Shown piece after piece: positions 34,670 to 43,396 of a stretch of DNA of 64,000 bases (the stretch's first letter is position 1; every line of letters begins with the position of its first letter). Location of the stretch: positions 1 through 64,000 of the forward strand of contig CAJTMX010000016.1 of assembly GCA_910577235.1 (NCBI GenBank). The letters are read 5' to 3'. The notes beneath the pieces were generated by a model, which was not told where the DNA came from, did not search any database, and saw only the letters and a program-made list of their open reading frames with translations. The translations under genes and the position numbers were made by a program. The stretch is from an uncultured Acetatifactor sp. (GTDB lineage: Bacteria; Bacillota; Clostridia; Lachnospirales; Lachnospiraceae).

Positions 34670-36760
34670 ATGTATAATTCTTATTCAATGGAACTGGCCG
34701 GCCGTACTCTGACAGTGGACGTCAACAGAGTGGGTAAACAGGCTAACGGCTGTGCGTTTATGCACTATGGAGAGACTACGGTGTTAAGCTGTGCCACCGC
34801 GTCTGAAAAGCCCAGAGAGGGCATCGATTTCTTCCCCCTGAGTGTGGAATTTGAGGAGAAACTGTACTCGGTGGGCAAGATCCCGGGCGGATTTAACAAG
34901 AGAGAGGGAAAAGCCAGCGAGAACGCGGTGCTGACCAGCCGTGTGATCGACAGGCCCATGCGTCCCCTGTTCCCCAAGGATTACCGTAATGATGTGACGC
35001 TGAACAATATGGTGATGAGCGTTGACCCCGAGTGTCGTCCCGAGCTGGTAGCCATGCTGGGCGCCGCCATCGCCACCTGCATCTCCGATATCCCTTTTGA
35101 CGGTCCCTGCGCCATGACCCAGGTGGGTATGATAGACGGAGAGCTTATCATCAACCCCTCCCAGGAGCAGTGGAAGAGAGGAGATCTGAATCTGACAGTG
35201 GCCTCTACCCGCGAGAAGGTTATTATGATCGAGGCAGGTGCCAATGAGATTCCCGAGGCAAAGATGATCGAGGCCATCTACAAGGCTCATGAGATCAATC
35301 AGACCATCATCGCCTTTATCGATAAGATCGTGGCCGAGGTGGGCAAGCCCAAGCACACCTATACCAGCTGCGCAATTCCTCAGGAGATGTTTGACGAGAT
35401 CATGAAGATTGTCACTCCCGAAGAGATGGAAGTGGCTGTCTTTACCGATGACAAGCAGACCCGTGAGGAGAATATCCGCCAGATCACTGCCAAACTCGAG
35501 GAGGCTTTCGCCGAGAACGAGGAGTGGCTGGCCATCTTGGGCGAGGCCGTATATCAGTATGAGAAAAAGACCGTGCGCAAGATGATACTGAAGGATCACA
35601 AGCGCCCCGACGGCCGTGAGATCACCCAGATCCGTCCTCTGGCCGCAGAGGTGGATCTGATCCCCAGAGTGCACGGCTCCGCCATGTTCACCCGGGGACA
35701 GACCCAGATCTGCAATGTCTGTACTCTGGCTCCTCTGTCCGAGCAGCAGAAACTGGACGGACTGGACGAGAACGAGGTGAGCAAGAGATATATGCATCAC
35801 TATAACTTCCCCTCCTATTCCGTGGGCGAGACCAAGCCCTCCAGAGGACCGGGACGCCGGGAGATCGGTCACGGCGCTTTGGCGGAGAGGGCGCTGATCC
35901 CCGTGCTGCCCAGCGAGGAGGAATTCCCCTATGCCATCCGTACGGTGTCCGAGACTTTTGAGAGCAACGGTTCCACCTCCATGGCATCCACCTGCGCATC
36001 CTGTATGTCTCTGATGGCGGCAGGCGTGCCCATCAAGAAGATGGTGGCCGGTATCTCCTGCGGTCTGGTGACCGGCGAGACCGATGACGATTTCGTGCTG
36101 CTCACGGATATCCAGGGACTGGAAGATTTCTTCGGCGATATGGATTTCAAGGTGACCGGTACAACCGAGGGTATCACCGCGATCCAGATGGATATCAAGA
36201 TCCACGGACTGACCAGACCCATCGTGGAGGGGGCCATCGCCCGCTGCCGCGAGGCCAGACTGTTTATCATGGATAACTGCATGAGACCTGCCATTTCCGC
36301 TCCCCGTCCTCAGGTTGGGCCCTATGCGCCCAAGATCATCTCCATTCAGATCGATCCGGAGAAGATCGGCGATGTGGTGGGACAGAGAGGCAAGACCATC
36401 AATGAGATCATTGCCCGCACCGGGGTTAAGATCGATATTACCGATGACGGCAAGGTATCCGTATGCGGAACCGACAAGGTGATGATGGACAAGGCTGTGG
36501 AGATGATCAAGATGATCACCACAGATTTTGAGGAAGGCCAGATCTTCAAGGGCAAGGTAGTCAGCATCAAGGATTTCGGCGCGTTCATCGAGTTCGCTCC
36601 CGGCAAGGAGGGCATGGTTCATATCTCCAAGATTGCCAAGGAGAGGATTAACCGCGTGGAGGATGTGCTGACTCTTGGGGATGTAGTCACCGTGGTATGT
36701 CTGGGCAAGGATAAGATGGGACGTATCAGCTTTTCCATGAAAGACGTTGCACAGGCTTAA
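34670..36760 (+). CDS. pnp: polyribonucleotide nucleotidyltransferase (PNPase)
   Basis: A 696-residue phosphorolytic 3'-5' exoribonuclease. Two RNase PH domains (about residues 1-215 and 300-530; RDGREITQIRPLAAEVDLIPRVHGSAMFTRGQTQ, GRREIGHGALAERALIP) flank a helical domain; KH (about 555-610, GDVVGQRGKTINEIIARTG) and S1 (about 615-690) RNA-binding domains follow. GAGGTAAAA precedes the ATG. Length is standard for Firmicutes. Confidence 0.98.
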   Translation: MYNSYSMELAGRTLTVDVNRVGKQANGCAFMHYGETTVLSCATASEKPREGIDFFPLSVEFEEKLYSVGKIPGGFNKREGKASENAVLTSRVIDRPMRPLFPKDYRNDVTLNNMVMSVDPECRPELVAMLGAAIATCISDIPFDGPCAMTQVGMIDGELIINPSQEQWKRGDLNLTVASTREKVIMIEAGANEIPEAKMIEAIYKAHEINQTIIAFIDKIVAEVGKPKHTYTSCAIPQEMFDEIMKIVTPEEMEVAVFTDDKQTREENIRQITAKLEEAFAENEEWLAILGEAVYQYEKKTVRKMILKDHKRPDGREITQIRPLAAEVDLIPRVHGSAMFTRGQTQICNVCTLAPLSEQQKLDGLDENEVSKRYMHHYNFPSYSVGETKPSRGPGRREIGHGALAERALIPVLPSEEEFPYAIRTVSETFESNGSTSMASTCASCMSLMAAGVPIKKMVAGISCGLVTGETDDDFVLLTDIQGLEDFFGDMDFKVTGTTEGITAIQMDIKIHGLTRPIVEGAIARCREARLFIMDNCMRPAISAPRPQVGPYAPKIISIQIDPEKIGDVVGQRGKTINEIIARTGVKIDITDDGKVSVCGTDKVMMDKAVEMIKMITTDFEEGQIFKGKVVSIKDFGAFIEFAPGKEGMVHISKIAKERINRVEDVLTLGDVVTVVCLGKDKMGRISFSMKDVAQA

Positions 36761-36777
36761 GCACATAAGAAAGGCAT

Positions 36778-36813
36778 GCGCCACTATCCACATATCCGGT
36801 AGTGGCGCTTTTT
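36778..36813 (+). terminator. pnp terminator
   Basis: Perfect 9-bp stem GCGCCACTA/TAGTGGCGC with a 13-base loop and TTTTTAT. Confidence 0.88.
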
Positions 36814-36948
36814 ATGATTTCTTTAATAAATGTTTAGAAAGAATACATTGTATTTGCCTGGATTTGGGCGTAGGATTATAGAAAAGGCGGCATATACGGC
36901 GGTCGCAAGGCCCCGTAGGACCAAAACGGAGAGGCAAGTGAAGGCTGT

Positions 36949-37341
36949 ATGAGAGAGAAAATGATGCGCTTTATGCAGGGCAGATACGGAAACGACAGGC
37001 TGGGACAGGTGATGCTGATGCTGGCGCTGGTTTGTGTGGTGCTGTCCCTGTTTAGGATTCCTTTTATTTCCACGCTGGGTCTGGTGATACTTTTCCTGAC
37101 ATATTACCGCATGTTTTCGCGGCAGATCAGCAAACGCGCGGCGGAGAATCAGAAATATCTACAGCTGGAGTGGAAACTGCGGGTAAAATTGCAAAAGAGA
37201 AAGCAGGCGCTGGCAAAGAGCAGGACCCACCGCGTCTACAAATGTCCAAACTGCAGTCAAAAGATCCGCGTTCCCAGAAACAGAGGCCGTATCGCCATCA
37301 CGTGCAGGAAATGCGGCACAGAGTTCATCAGGAAGACCTGA
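36949..37341 (+). CDS. membrane-anchored zinc-ribbon protein
   Basis: A 130-residue protein with two adjacent hydrophobic segments (about residues 22-40 and 44-60), a basic helical stretch (WKLRVKLQKRKQALAKSRTHR) and a C-terminal zinc ribbon: YKCPNCSQKIRVPRNRGRIAITCRKCGTEF, with two CxxC pairs. The ribbon probably binds one Zn. It starts the operon with the DUF5685 and DnaJ genes, separated by 16 bases from the next. Function is unknown. Confidence 0.75.
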   Translation: MREKMMRFMQGRYGNDRLGQVMLMLALVCVVLSLFRIPFISTLGLVILFLTYYRMFSRQISKRAAENQKYLQLEWKLRVKLQKRKQALAKSRTHRVYKCPNCSQKIRVPRNRGRIAITCRKCGTEFIRKT

Positions 37342-37357
37342 CCCGGGAGATGAGCCT

Positions 37358-38197
37358 ATGTTTGGATACATTGTAGTGAATCAGCCGGAGCTGCGCATCA
37401 GAGAGTGGGAGATGTACCATTCCTATTACTGCGGCCTGTGCCGGATATTAAAACAAAAATACGGAAGGGTGGGTCAGTCCACCTTAAGTTTTGATATGAC
37501 GTTTGTGCTGATGCTGCTCTCGGGACTTTATGAGCCGGAGACGGTATGCGGAAAAAGCCGCTGTGTCATGCATCCGGGCAAAAAGCATGAGTACCGCTAC
37601 AACGAACTGACGGAGTATGCGGCGGATATGAATATGCTGCTGGCGGAGTATAAATGTATGGACGACTGGAAGGATGACGGAAAGCGTCTCCGCCTGATGA
37701 CTGCCCGTATTTTGGGGCGCAGGACGGGAGAGAGCAAACGTCGGTATGCCAAAAAGCTGGAGCAGATTGCCGTCTCCATGGAAAAACTCTCCCGGGCGGA
37801 GGAGCAGGGAGTGACGGACTTAGACCGAATGGCGGGCTACTTTGGACAGGTGATGTCCCGGGTCGTGACCTGCCGCGAGGATGAGTGGACAAGTATTCTG
37901 CATCGTTTCGGATTTTATCTGGGTAAATTTATCTATCTGCTGGACGCCTATGAGGATTTGGAGGAGGATATCAAAAAGAACCGCTACAATCCTCTGCGGG
38001 AGCGGTATCAGGCCCCCGATTTTGAGCAGAGCTGTCAGGATATTCTGACGATGATGATGTCGGCCTGCTGCCGGGAGTTCGAGCAGCTCCCCATATTGGA
38101 CAATGTGGAGATACTGCGCAATATCCTGTACTCCGGTGTGTGGAGCCGGTATAAGGCAGTGCGTGACAGAAGGCAGAAAGCGGAAACAACGAATTAA
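37358..38197 (+). CDS. DUF5685 family protein
   Basis: A 279-residue protein with the N-terminal signature MFGYIVVNQPELRIREWEMYHSYYCGLC, conserved cysteines early (CGLC, CGKSRC) and a mostly helical remainder including LGKFIYLLDAYEDLEEDIKKNRYNPL. This matches the DUF5685 family found beside DnaJ-domain genes in Clostridia. The early Cys and the later DAYEDLEED acidic helix are reminiscent of metal- or isoprenoid-enzyme helices, but no activity is established. It sits between the zinc-ribbon and DnaJ genes. Confidence 0.75.
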   Translation: MFGYIVVNQPELRIREWEMYHSYYCGLCRILKQKYGRVGQSTLSFDMTFVLMLLSGLYEPETVCGKSRCVMHPGKKHEYRYNELTEYAADMNMLLAEYKCMDDWKDDGKRLRLMTARILGRRTGESKRRYAKKLEQIAVSMEKLSRAEEQGVTDLDRMAGYFGQVMSRVVTCREDEWTSILHRFGFYLGKFIYLLDAYEDLEEDIKKNRYNPLRERYQAPDFEQSCQDILTMMMSACCREFEQLPILDNVEILRNILYSGVWSRYKAVRDRRQKAETTN

Positions 38198-38212
38198 TAG
38201 ACGGAGAACAGT

Positions 38213-38902
38213 ATGAGTGACCCTTATCAGGTGCTGGGGGTGTCCCGCGGCGCTACGGAAGAGGAAATCAAAAAAGCATATCGTGCCCTGAGCCGGAGAT
38301 ATCATCCGGATGCCAATGTGAACAATCCCAACAAGGCCCAGGCGGAGGAGAAATTCAAGGAGATTCAGGCGGCGTACCAGCAGGTGATGAAGGAGAAGAC
38401 CGGGGGCTATGCCGGGGGATACGGCCAGAGCGGCAGCGGCGGTCGGGAGGAAGATCCCTTTGCGGGCTTTGGATTTGGTCCCTTTGGGTTTTACGGCTAC
38501 GGACAGAGACAGAACACCGGCTATGAGGAGCAGCCTCACCTGCGGGCGGCGGGCAACTATATACGCAACGGCTATTACCGGGAGGCCCGAAATACATTGG
38601 ATCAGATGGACAGCGGCGAGAGGAACGCCAGATGGTATTACTACAGCGCCATTGCCCACTCCAGTCTGGGCAACAATGTGGCGGCGCTGGAACATGCCAG
38701 AAAGGCGGTATCCCTTGAACCGGGAAACGGAGACTACAGACAGCTGCAGCAGACGCTGGAAAACGGCGGCAGCTGGTACCGCCAGCGCCAGGCGGGATAC
38801 GGCTATCCCACCATGGGCGACGGCAATATATGTATGAAACTCTGTGTGGCAAATATGATTTGCAATATGTGCTGCTGCGGACGCGGTTTCTTCTGCATAT
38901 AA
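38213..38902 (+). CDS. DnaJ-domain protein with Cys-rich C-terminus
   Basis: A 229-residue protein. Residues 1-65 are a J-domain (DPYQVLGVSRGATEEEIKKAYRALSRRYHPDANV) with the HPD motif needed to stimulate Hsp70. A Gly/Tyr-rich linker follows, then a TPR-like helical region (RKAVSLEPGNGDYRQLQQTLE) and an unusual tail with seven cysteines in about 25 residues (CMKLCVANMICNMCCCGRG). It is not the main DnaJ (no zinc-finger domain). The neighbours suggest a co-chaperone for the DUF5685 protein. Confidence 0.8.
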   Translation: MSDPYQVLGVSRGATEEEIKKAYRALSRRYHPDANVNNPNKAQAEEKFKEIQAAYQQVMKEKTGGYAGGYGQSGSGGREEDPFAGFGFGPFGFYGYGQRQNTGYEEQPHLRAAGNYIRNGYYREARNTLDQMDSGERNARWYYYSAIAHSSLGNNVAALEHARKAVSLEPGNGDYRQLQQTLENGGSWYRQRQAGYGYPTMGDGNICMKLCVANMICNMCCCGRGFFCI

Positions 38903-38931
38903 TTACATAAATAAAACAAGCGAAAGCAGCA

Positions 38932-40083
38932 TCATTCTTCAGCTTTGTTTTGGGCGTTCATGCTGCCCCGCACGGTGATACCGTTCACTTCCACATTCGC
39001 TCCCAGCTCGATGACCAGACATTCCCGCCCGTCTATGATCCGGGTGGAGATCAGATCCGTGCGTCCCGGATCGACTTTCACCACGACTTCGGGAGTCTTG
39101 ACGTCAAAAGAACGGCTGTTGTAAACATTGCTTACATATAACCGGGCGTCATCCCCTGCTGCTGCGTCATAACACTGATCAAAGACTTCCATCTTTTCAT
39201 TGGCCACGCCGCTGTCCGCGAACACGGTCTTGACCTCGTTCCTGTCAAGGACCAGAGGGGCCGCGTCCTCCTTGTGATCCTCCACCATCTCCACAATTTT
39301 TTCATGAATGCTCTTTACCGCCTCCACGCTACAGGTTTCCCCCAGCGTTTCCTCCACCAACAGTTGGAAAGTCTCTTTTTGCCCTCCGGCGGACAGCGGC
39401 AAAGGACAGCCTAAAACCAGATCCACAAAAGCCTCCTTCAATTCTTCCGCATCCTTTGAGTAATACAGCACGCTGTGGAGGTCTGCACCCCGGTCATTGA
39501 AAGCGGGAAACAGAAAGCCTGCGTCCGGGACTCCAACCACCCAGTCCCTTATACGGTTGTGAAAACCGTTCTCCTGCGCGTCATAAGACAAGCCGGGCTT
39601 GGACAGATTGACAGGACAGATACTGACCATAATATACTCATACACCTCGTCCGAGGCGTCCTCCATCTCCAGTCCGTCCCGGGTGCGTCCAGGCACATCA
39701 TAGGCATCGTGGATCACCAGAATCAGATAGTTGCCCACAAACTCATAGGAGTCAATAATATTGGTGTAAAAAGCGTCCAGCAGCTCATCGTCCTTCAGCT
39801 TGCTGTCCCGCAGACGCAGCAGCATCTCCTGCGTGCCTCCCTCCTCCTCAGCCTTAAGGGGGAACTCCAACGTATGCAGATTGCGTCCTATGGAGCCGGA
39901 CAAAGTCTTCCTGAGAATCTCAAAATACTTAAACATCTCTTCCTCCGGCAGAGCCAGAAAAGCCCGCCCAAACTGGGCCTTCTTATTTTTCTCCCCATCC
40001 ACATAACAGCCGCATATGCGTGTAATAGAGCAGTTATTCTGCGTAAAAAGTTTCTTAATCTCGGATATCTCCTGCTTAACCAT
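38932..40083 (-). CDS. DUF4317 family protein
   Basis: A 383-residue soluble protein starting VKQEISEIKKLFTQNNCSITRICGCYVDGEKNK and containing LVIHDAYDVPGRTRDGLEMEDASDEVYEYI, features of DUF4317, a family common in Lachnospiraceae. Its function is unknown. The ATG at 40083 is chosen because AGGT-rich sequence precedes it and the family begins here; longer readings add a hydrophobic stretch that looks artificial. It is transcribed opposite to the DnaJ operon. Confidence 0.8.
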   Translation of the reverse strand: MVKQEISEIKKLFTQNNCSITRICGCYVDGEKNKKAQFGRAFLALPEEEMFKYFEILRKTLSGSIGRNLHTLEFPLKAEEEGGTQEMLLRLRDSKLKDDELLDAFYTNIIDSYEFVGNYLILVIHDAYDVPGRTRDGLEMEDASDEVYEYIMVSICPVNLSKPGLSYDAQENGFHNRIRDWVVGVPDAGFLFPAFNDRGADLHSVLYYSKDAEELKEAFVDLVLGCPLPLSAGGQKETFQLLVEETLGETCSVEAVKSIHEKIVEMVEDHKEDAAPLVLDRNEVKTVFADSGVANEKMEVFDQCYDAAAGDDARLYVSNVYNSRSFDVKTPEVVVKVDPGRTDLISTRIIDGRECLVIELGANVEVNGITVRGSMNAQNKAEE

Positions 40084-40183
40084 ATGTACCTCTTTTCCGC
40101 GCGGCTTGCCGCACATTTTCTCCTGCCAGTATAATCCATAAAAAATCAAAATGTCAACCGAATTCGCCAAATAAAAAAGCAAT

Positions 40184-40217
40184 AAAAAAGCCCGTATACC
40201 CAAACGGCAAACAGGCT
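40184..40217 (-). terminator. terminator after tRNA-Ala
   Basis: Read on the minus strand: AGCCTGT/ACGGGCT stem (one G-U pair) with a long loop, followed by TTTTTTATT. It lies directly downstream of the tRNA gene. Confidence 0.6.
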
Positions 40218-40226
40218 CAAAAAAAG

Positions 40227-40299
40227 TGGAGATAGCGAGACTCGAACTCGTGACCTATACGTTGCGAACGTATCGCTCTCCCAACTGAGCTATATCCCC
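40227..40299 (-). tRNA. tRNA-Ala (anticodon CGC)
   Basis: Minus-strand cloverleaf: acceptor GGGGATA/TATCTCC including the G3-U70 pair that identifies alanine tRNA, D-arm AGCTCAGTTGGGAGAGC, anticodon stem ATACG/CGTAT with loop TTCGCAA (anticodon CGC) and T-loop TTCGAGT. Discriminator A; no encoded CCA. Confidence 0.95.
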
Positions 40300-40419
40300 A
40301 TAAGGAGATTATAACACATTTTTTGGAGAATGCAAGTACTGTTTTTGGCACCCTATATGATCCTATATTCCTTTTGACCCAGAAAAAAAGTTTAGTAAAT
40401 CCCCCTATTCGTAAAAATA

Positions 40420-40794
40420 TTAACATCTCATAAATCCACAACAGCCTATTTCTGAAAATTCAGAGAAGCCAAGCGACTTATAGAAAGATACTGTTCGGGG
40501 TGTGTTGTCCGTTGTCAACTCGATTTGCCGAACAGCAGAATACCGGTTAAGAACAGCTTTGAGCAGCGCTGTTCCAACGCCATGTCTTTGTTTTTTCGGA
40601 TATACCAAAATATCCTGAATAAAAATAATGGTGAATCCATCGCCAACCACTCTGATAACTCCAAGCAATTCATCGTTCTCATATGCCGCCAGGACTAACA
40701 GCGAGTTGTGATATCCCTGCTCCAACGCCGGCATATTCTCCGTATACGCAGTCCATCCAACCTCTGTATATAGGCGCAAAATTTCATCTGCCAT
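40420..40794 (-). CDS. GNAT-family N-acetyltransferase
   Basis: A 124-residue acetyltransferase. Acetyl-CoA-binding motif A is DILVYPKKQRHGVGTALLKAVLNRY (Q/R-x-x-G-x-G/A) and motif B is TPRTVSFYKSLGFSEF. The substrate is unknown. It lies alone upstream of tRNA-Ala on the same strand, with no operon partner. Confidence 0.88.
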   Translation of the reverse strand: MADEILRLYTEVGWTAYTENMPALEQGYHNSLLVLAAYENDELLGVIRVVGDGFTIIFIQDILVYPKKQRHGVGTALLKAVLNRYSAVRQIELTTDNTPRTVSFYKSLGFSEFSEIGCCGFMRC

Positions 40795-41288
40795 TTACAA
40801 TGTATATTTATATTAGATACACAATTTTGAAAAAGGAGTAGTAAACCTATTTAAAACATTTAAAAGTGTCTGATTAATTATGCAATTAATCCGAAAACAT
40901 ATTTCAAAAATAAGCAGTAACCAGCTCCAGAGACATAATCGTTCCTGGCAGGACCGTCTGGAAACGTCGGCGCTTGGCGAGGTATGCCGAATTCATTCGG
41001 CACGGGCCTAGCGTCCGCTACGTTTCCAATCGAGCGAGAGCGTGTCCAGCCAGGAACGATTATGTCTCTGGAGCGTCCCACGCCAGAAACCAGGAATAAA
41101 AAAAGCCCGGAGTCGTCCCATGCCGACATAAGGTAAAAAGTCTTCATATATGACGTACATTGCCGGAAAAGAGCAAAAAACCATGAATAGTGCAGGAACT
41201 TGCGGCGACTTGCAGTTGCTGTCTGATATGGGAGAATCGTATAATGAATAATGATATAAAGTCAATATGTGGAGGAGAATCTAAGACT
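40795..41288. other. intergenic stretch containing a 151-nt hairpin
   Basis: No gene is supported between the acetyltransferase and the Spo0A-like gene. The stretch is dominated by the long inverted repeat at 40924-41074 and AT-rich sequence to its left. A short G-rich GGAGGAG at 41271-41277 is the ribosome site for the next gene. Confidence 0.6.
40924..41074. repeat. 151-nt long hairpin (inverted repeat)
   Basis: Perfect 26-bp outer arms (40924-40949 and 41049-41074; starts GCTCCAGAGACATAATCG). Inside are further pairings GGAC/GTCC, GGAAACGT (40960-40967) / ACGTTTCC (41020-41027), CGG-CGCT/AGCG-CCG, and a terminal TGCCGAAT (40985-40992) / ATTCGGCA (40995-41002). The whole folds into one rod. 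It is not a simple terminator; it resembles a miniature palindromic repeat or structured RNA. Confidence 0.85.
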
Positions 41289-41843
41289 ATGGAACAGTTG
41301 CGCATTACCGCTGCCGATGATAACGAAAAAGTGTACAGAATACTGGGAGATCTGATGAACGGGGACAAGGAATTTCAGATAATGATCACCGTACCCGGAG
41401 GAAGAAAGGACGGCGACCGCCAACAGAACGGCGAGACGCTGATCCAGGCCGCGGAAGAGAGAAACGCATCGAAAGCAACGCCGGAAAAAGCCTACGATCT
41501 GGAACAGGACGTGACGGATATCATTCATGAGATCGGCGTCCCGGCACATATCAAGGGATATCAGTACTTACGGGAGGCCATTATGATGTCGGTGAAGGAG
41601 CCCTCGATGATCAGTTCCATCACCAAAGTTCTCTATCCAACCATCGCCAAGCGTTTTCAGACTACCCCCAGCCGCGTGGAGAGGGCTATCCGCCACGCCA
41701 TAGAAGTGGCCTGGTCCCGGGGCAGGATGGAGACATTGGACGCCCTGTTCGGCTATACGGTGAATACCGGAAAGGGAAAGCCCACCAACTCCGAGTTCAT
41801 CGCTCTGATCGCGGACCGCATCCGGCTGAAATACCGGGAGTAG
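41289..41843 (+). CDS. Spo0A-like protein without a phospho-receiver domain
   Basis: A 184-residue protein. Residues about 70-184 match the Spo0A effector domain: VTDIIHEIGVPAHIKGYQYLREAI, TKVLYPTIAKRFQTTPSRVERAIRHAIEVAW, TVNTGKGKPTNSEFIALIADRIRL. The N-terminus begins like a Spo0A receiver (LRITAADDNEKVYRILGDLM) but stops before the phospho-acceptor strand and is replaced by about 40 polar residues. So DNA binding may be constitutive or controlled otherwise. The full-length Spo0A should lie elsewhere. GGAGGAG is 11 bases before the ATG. It is followed by glgA. Confidence 0.8.
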   Translation: MEQLRITAADDNEKVYRILGDLMNGDKEFQIMITVPGGRKDGDRQQNGETLIQAAEERNASKATPEKAYDLEQDVTDIIHEIGVPAHIKGYQYLREAIMMSVKEPSMISSITKVLYPTIAKRFQTTPSRVERAIRHAIEVAWSRGRMETLDALFGYTVNTGKGKPTNSEFIALIADRIRLKYRE

Positions 41844-41943
41844 ATTCCAAATATATGTAAAAATTTCAGAAAAGGCTTTCCTAAAGAAACAGGATGTAGT
41901 ATAATTCACTTATCTACGAGAAGGTACAAATGGAGGTTTGCAC

Positions 41944-43392
41944 ATGAAAAGAATACTGTTCGCGGCATCTGAGGGAGTTCCTTTTATCAAGACGGGAGGG
42001 CTGGCCGATGTGGTAGGTTCTCTGCCCAAATGTATTGACAAGGAATATTTTGATGTGCGGGTGATTTTGCCCAAATATACCTGCATGAAACAGGAGATGA
42101 AAGATAAGCTGGAATATGTGACCCACTTTTATATGGACTTTAACTGGACGGACGCCTATGTGGGTGTTCTGAAGGCCGAGGTAGACGGAATTCAGTACTA
42201 TTTTATTGATAACGAGGGATATTTTGGCGGATTCAAACCCTATGGGGACAATGCGCTGTTTGAGATCGAGAAGTATGCCTTTTTCTCCAAAGCGGTGCTG
42301 TCGGTGCTGCCGATCCTGGATTTCCGGCCGGACATAATCCATTGCCATGACTGGCAGACGGGATTGGTGCCGGTATATCTGAAAGAGCGTTTTCAGGGCA
42401 GCGACTTTTTCCGGGGGATCAAGTCCGTTATCACAATCCATAACTTAAAGTTCCAGGGTAAATGGGACCCCAAGGTGGTGCAGAGCATCACCGGACTGCC
42501 CCAGTACTATTTTACGCCGGATAAGCTGGAGGCCTACAAGGATGCCAATCTGCTCAAAGGAGGTATTGTATTCGCGGACGCGGTGACCACCGTGAGCGAT
42601 ACCTATGCGGAAGAGATCAAAACCAAGTTCTATGGGGAAGGTCTGGAAGGTCTGCTGAAAGCCCGCAGCGGCGATCTGCGGGGAATCGTCAACGGTATCG
42701 ACTATGAGGAATTTAACCCCGAGACGGATAAGTATATCGTGAGACCCTACAACGCAGTGAATTTCCGTAAGGAGAAGGCAAAAAACAAGAGGGCGCTGCA
42801 GGAAGAGCTGGGACTTAAGGTTGACGAGAAGAAGATGATGATCGGCGTGGTTTCCCGCCTTACGGATCAGAAGGGCTTTGACTTGATCGCCTACGTGATG
42901 GATGAACTGTGTCAGGACGATATCCAGCTGGTGATCCTGGGCACCGGGGAAGAGCGGTATGAGAATATGTTCCGCCATTTTGACTGGAAATACAGCGATA
43001 AGGTATCGGCCAATATTTTCTATTCGGAGGAGTTGTCCCACAAGATTTATGCGTCCTGCGACGCGTTTCTGATGCCGTCCCTGTTTGAGCCCTGCGGTCT
43101 GAGCCAGCTCATGTCCCTGCGCTACGGCACTGTGCCCATCGTCAGGGAAACAGGAGGTCTGAAAGATACGGTGGAGCCGTATAATGAATATGAGAGCAAG
43201 GGCACAGGCTTTAGCTTTGCCAACTACAATGCCCACGAAATGCTGGCCGCTGTCCGCTATGCGGAGCAGATTTATTACGACAAAAAGCGGGAGTGGAACA
43301 AGATCGTGGACCGTGCCATGGCGGCGGATTTTTCCTGGGAGGTATCGGCAAATAAGTATCAGGAGATGTATGACTGGTTGATAGGATATTGA
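41944..43392 (+). CDS. glgA: glycogen synthase (ADP-glucose)
   Basis: A 482-residue GT5-family glycosyltransferase making alpha-1,4-glucan from ADP-glucose. The N-terminal ADP-glucose loop KTGGLADVVGSLPK is at residues about 15-28; DIIHCHDWQTGLVPVYL and, in the C-terminal Rossmann domain, GVVSRLTDQKGFDLI, PSLFEPCGLSQLMSLRYG and ETGGLKDTVEPYNE follow. GGAGG lies 8 bases before ATG 41944. Branching enzyme and ADP-glucose pyrophosphorylase genes are absent here. Confidence 0.95.
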   Translation: MKRILFAASEGVPFIKTGGLADVVGSLPKCIDKEYFDVRVILPKYTCMKQEMKDKLEYVTHFYMDFNWTDAYVGVLKAEVDGIQYYFIDNEGYFGGFKPYGDNALFEIEKYAFFSKAVLSVLPILDFRPDIIHCHDWQTGLVPVYLKERFQGSDFFRGIKSVITIHNLKFQGKWDPKVVQSITGLPQYYFTPDKLEAYKDANLLKGGIVFADAVTTVSDTYAEEIKTKFYGEGLEGLLKARSGDLRGIVNGIDYEEFNPETDKYIVRPYNAVNFRKEKAKNKRALQEELGLKVDEKKMMIGVVSRLTDQKGFDLIAYVMDELCQDDIQLVILGTGEERYENMFRHFDWKYSDKVSANIFYSEELSHKIYASCDAFLMPSLFEPCGLSQLMSLRYGTVPIVRETGGLKDTVEPYNEYESKGTGFSFANYNAHEMLAAVRYAEQIYYDKKREWNKIVDRAMAADFSWEVSANKYQEMYDWLIGY

Positions 43393-43396
43393 GAGA

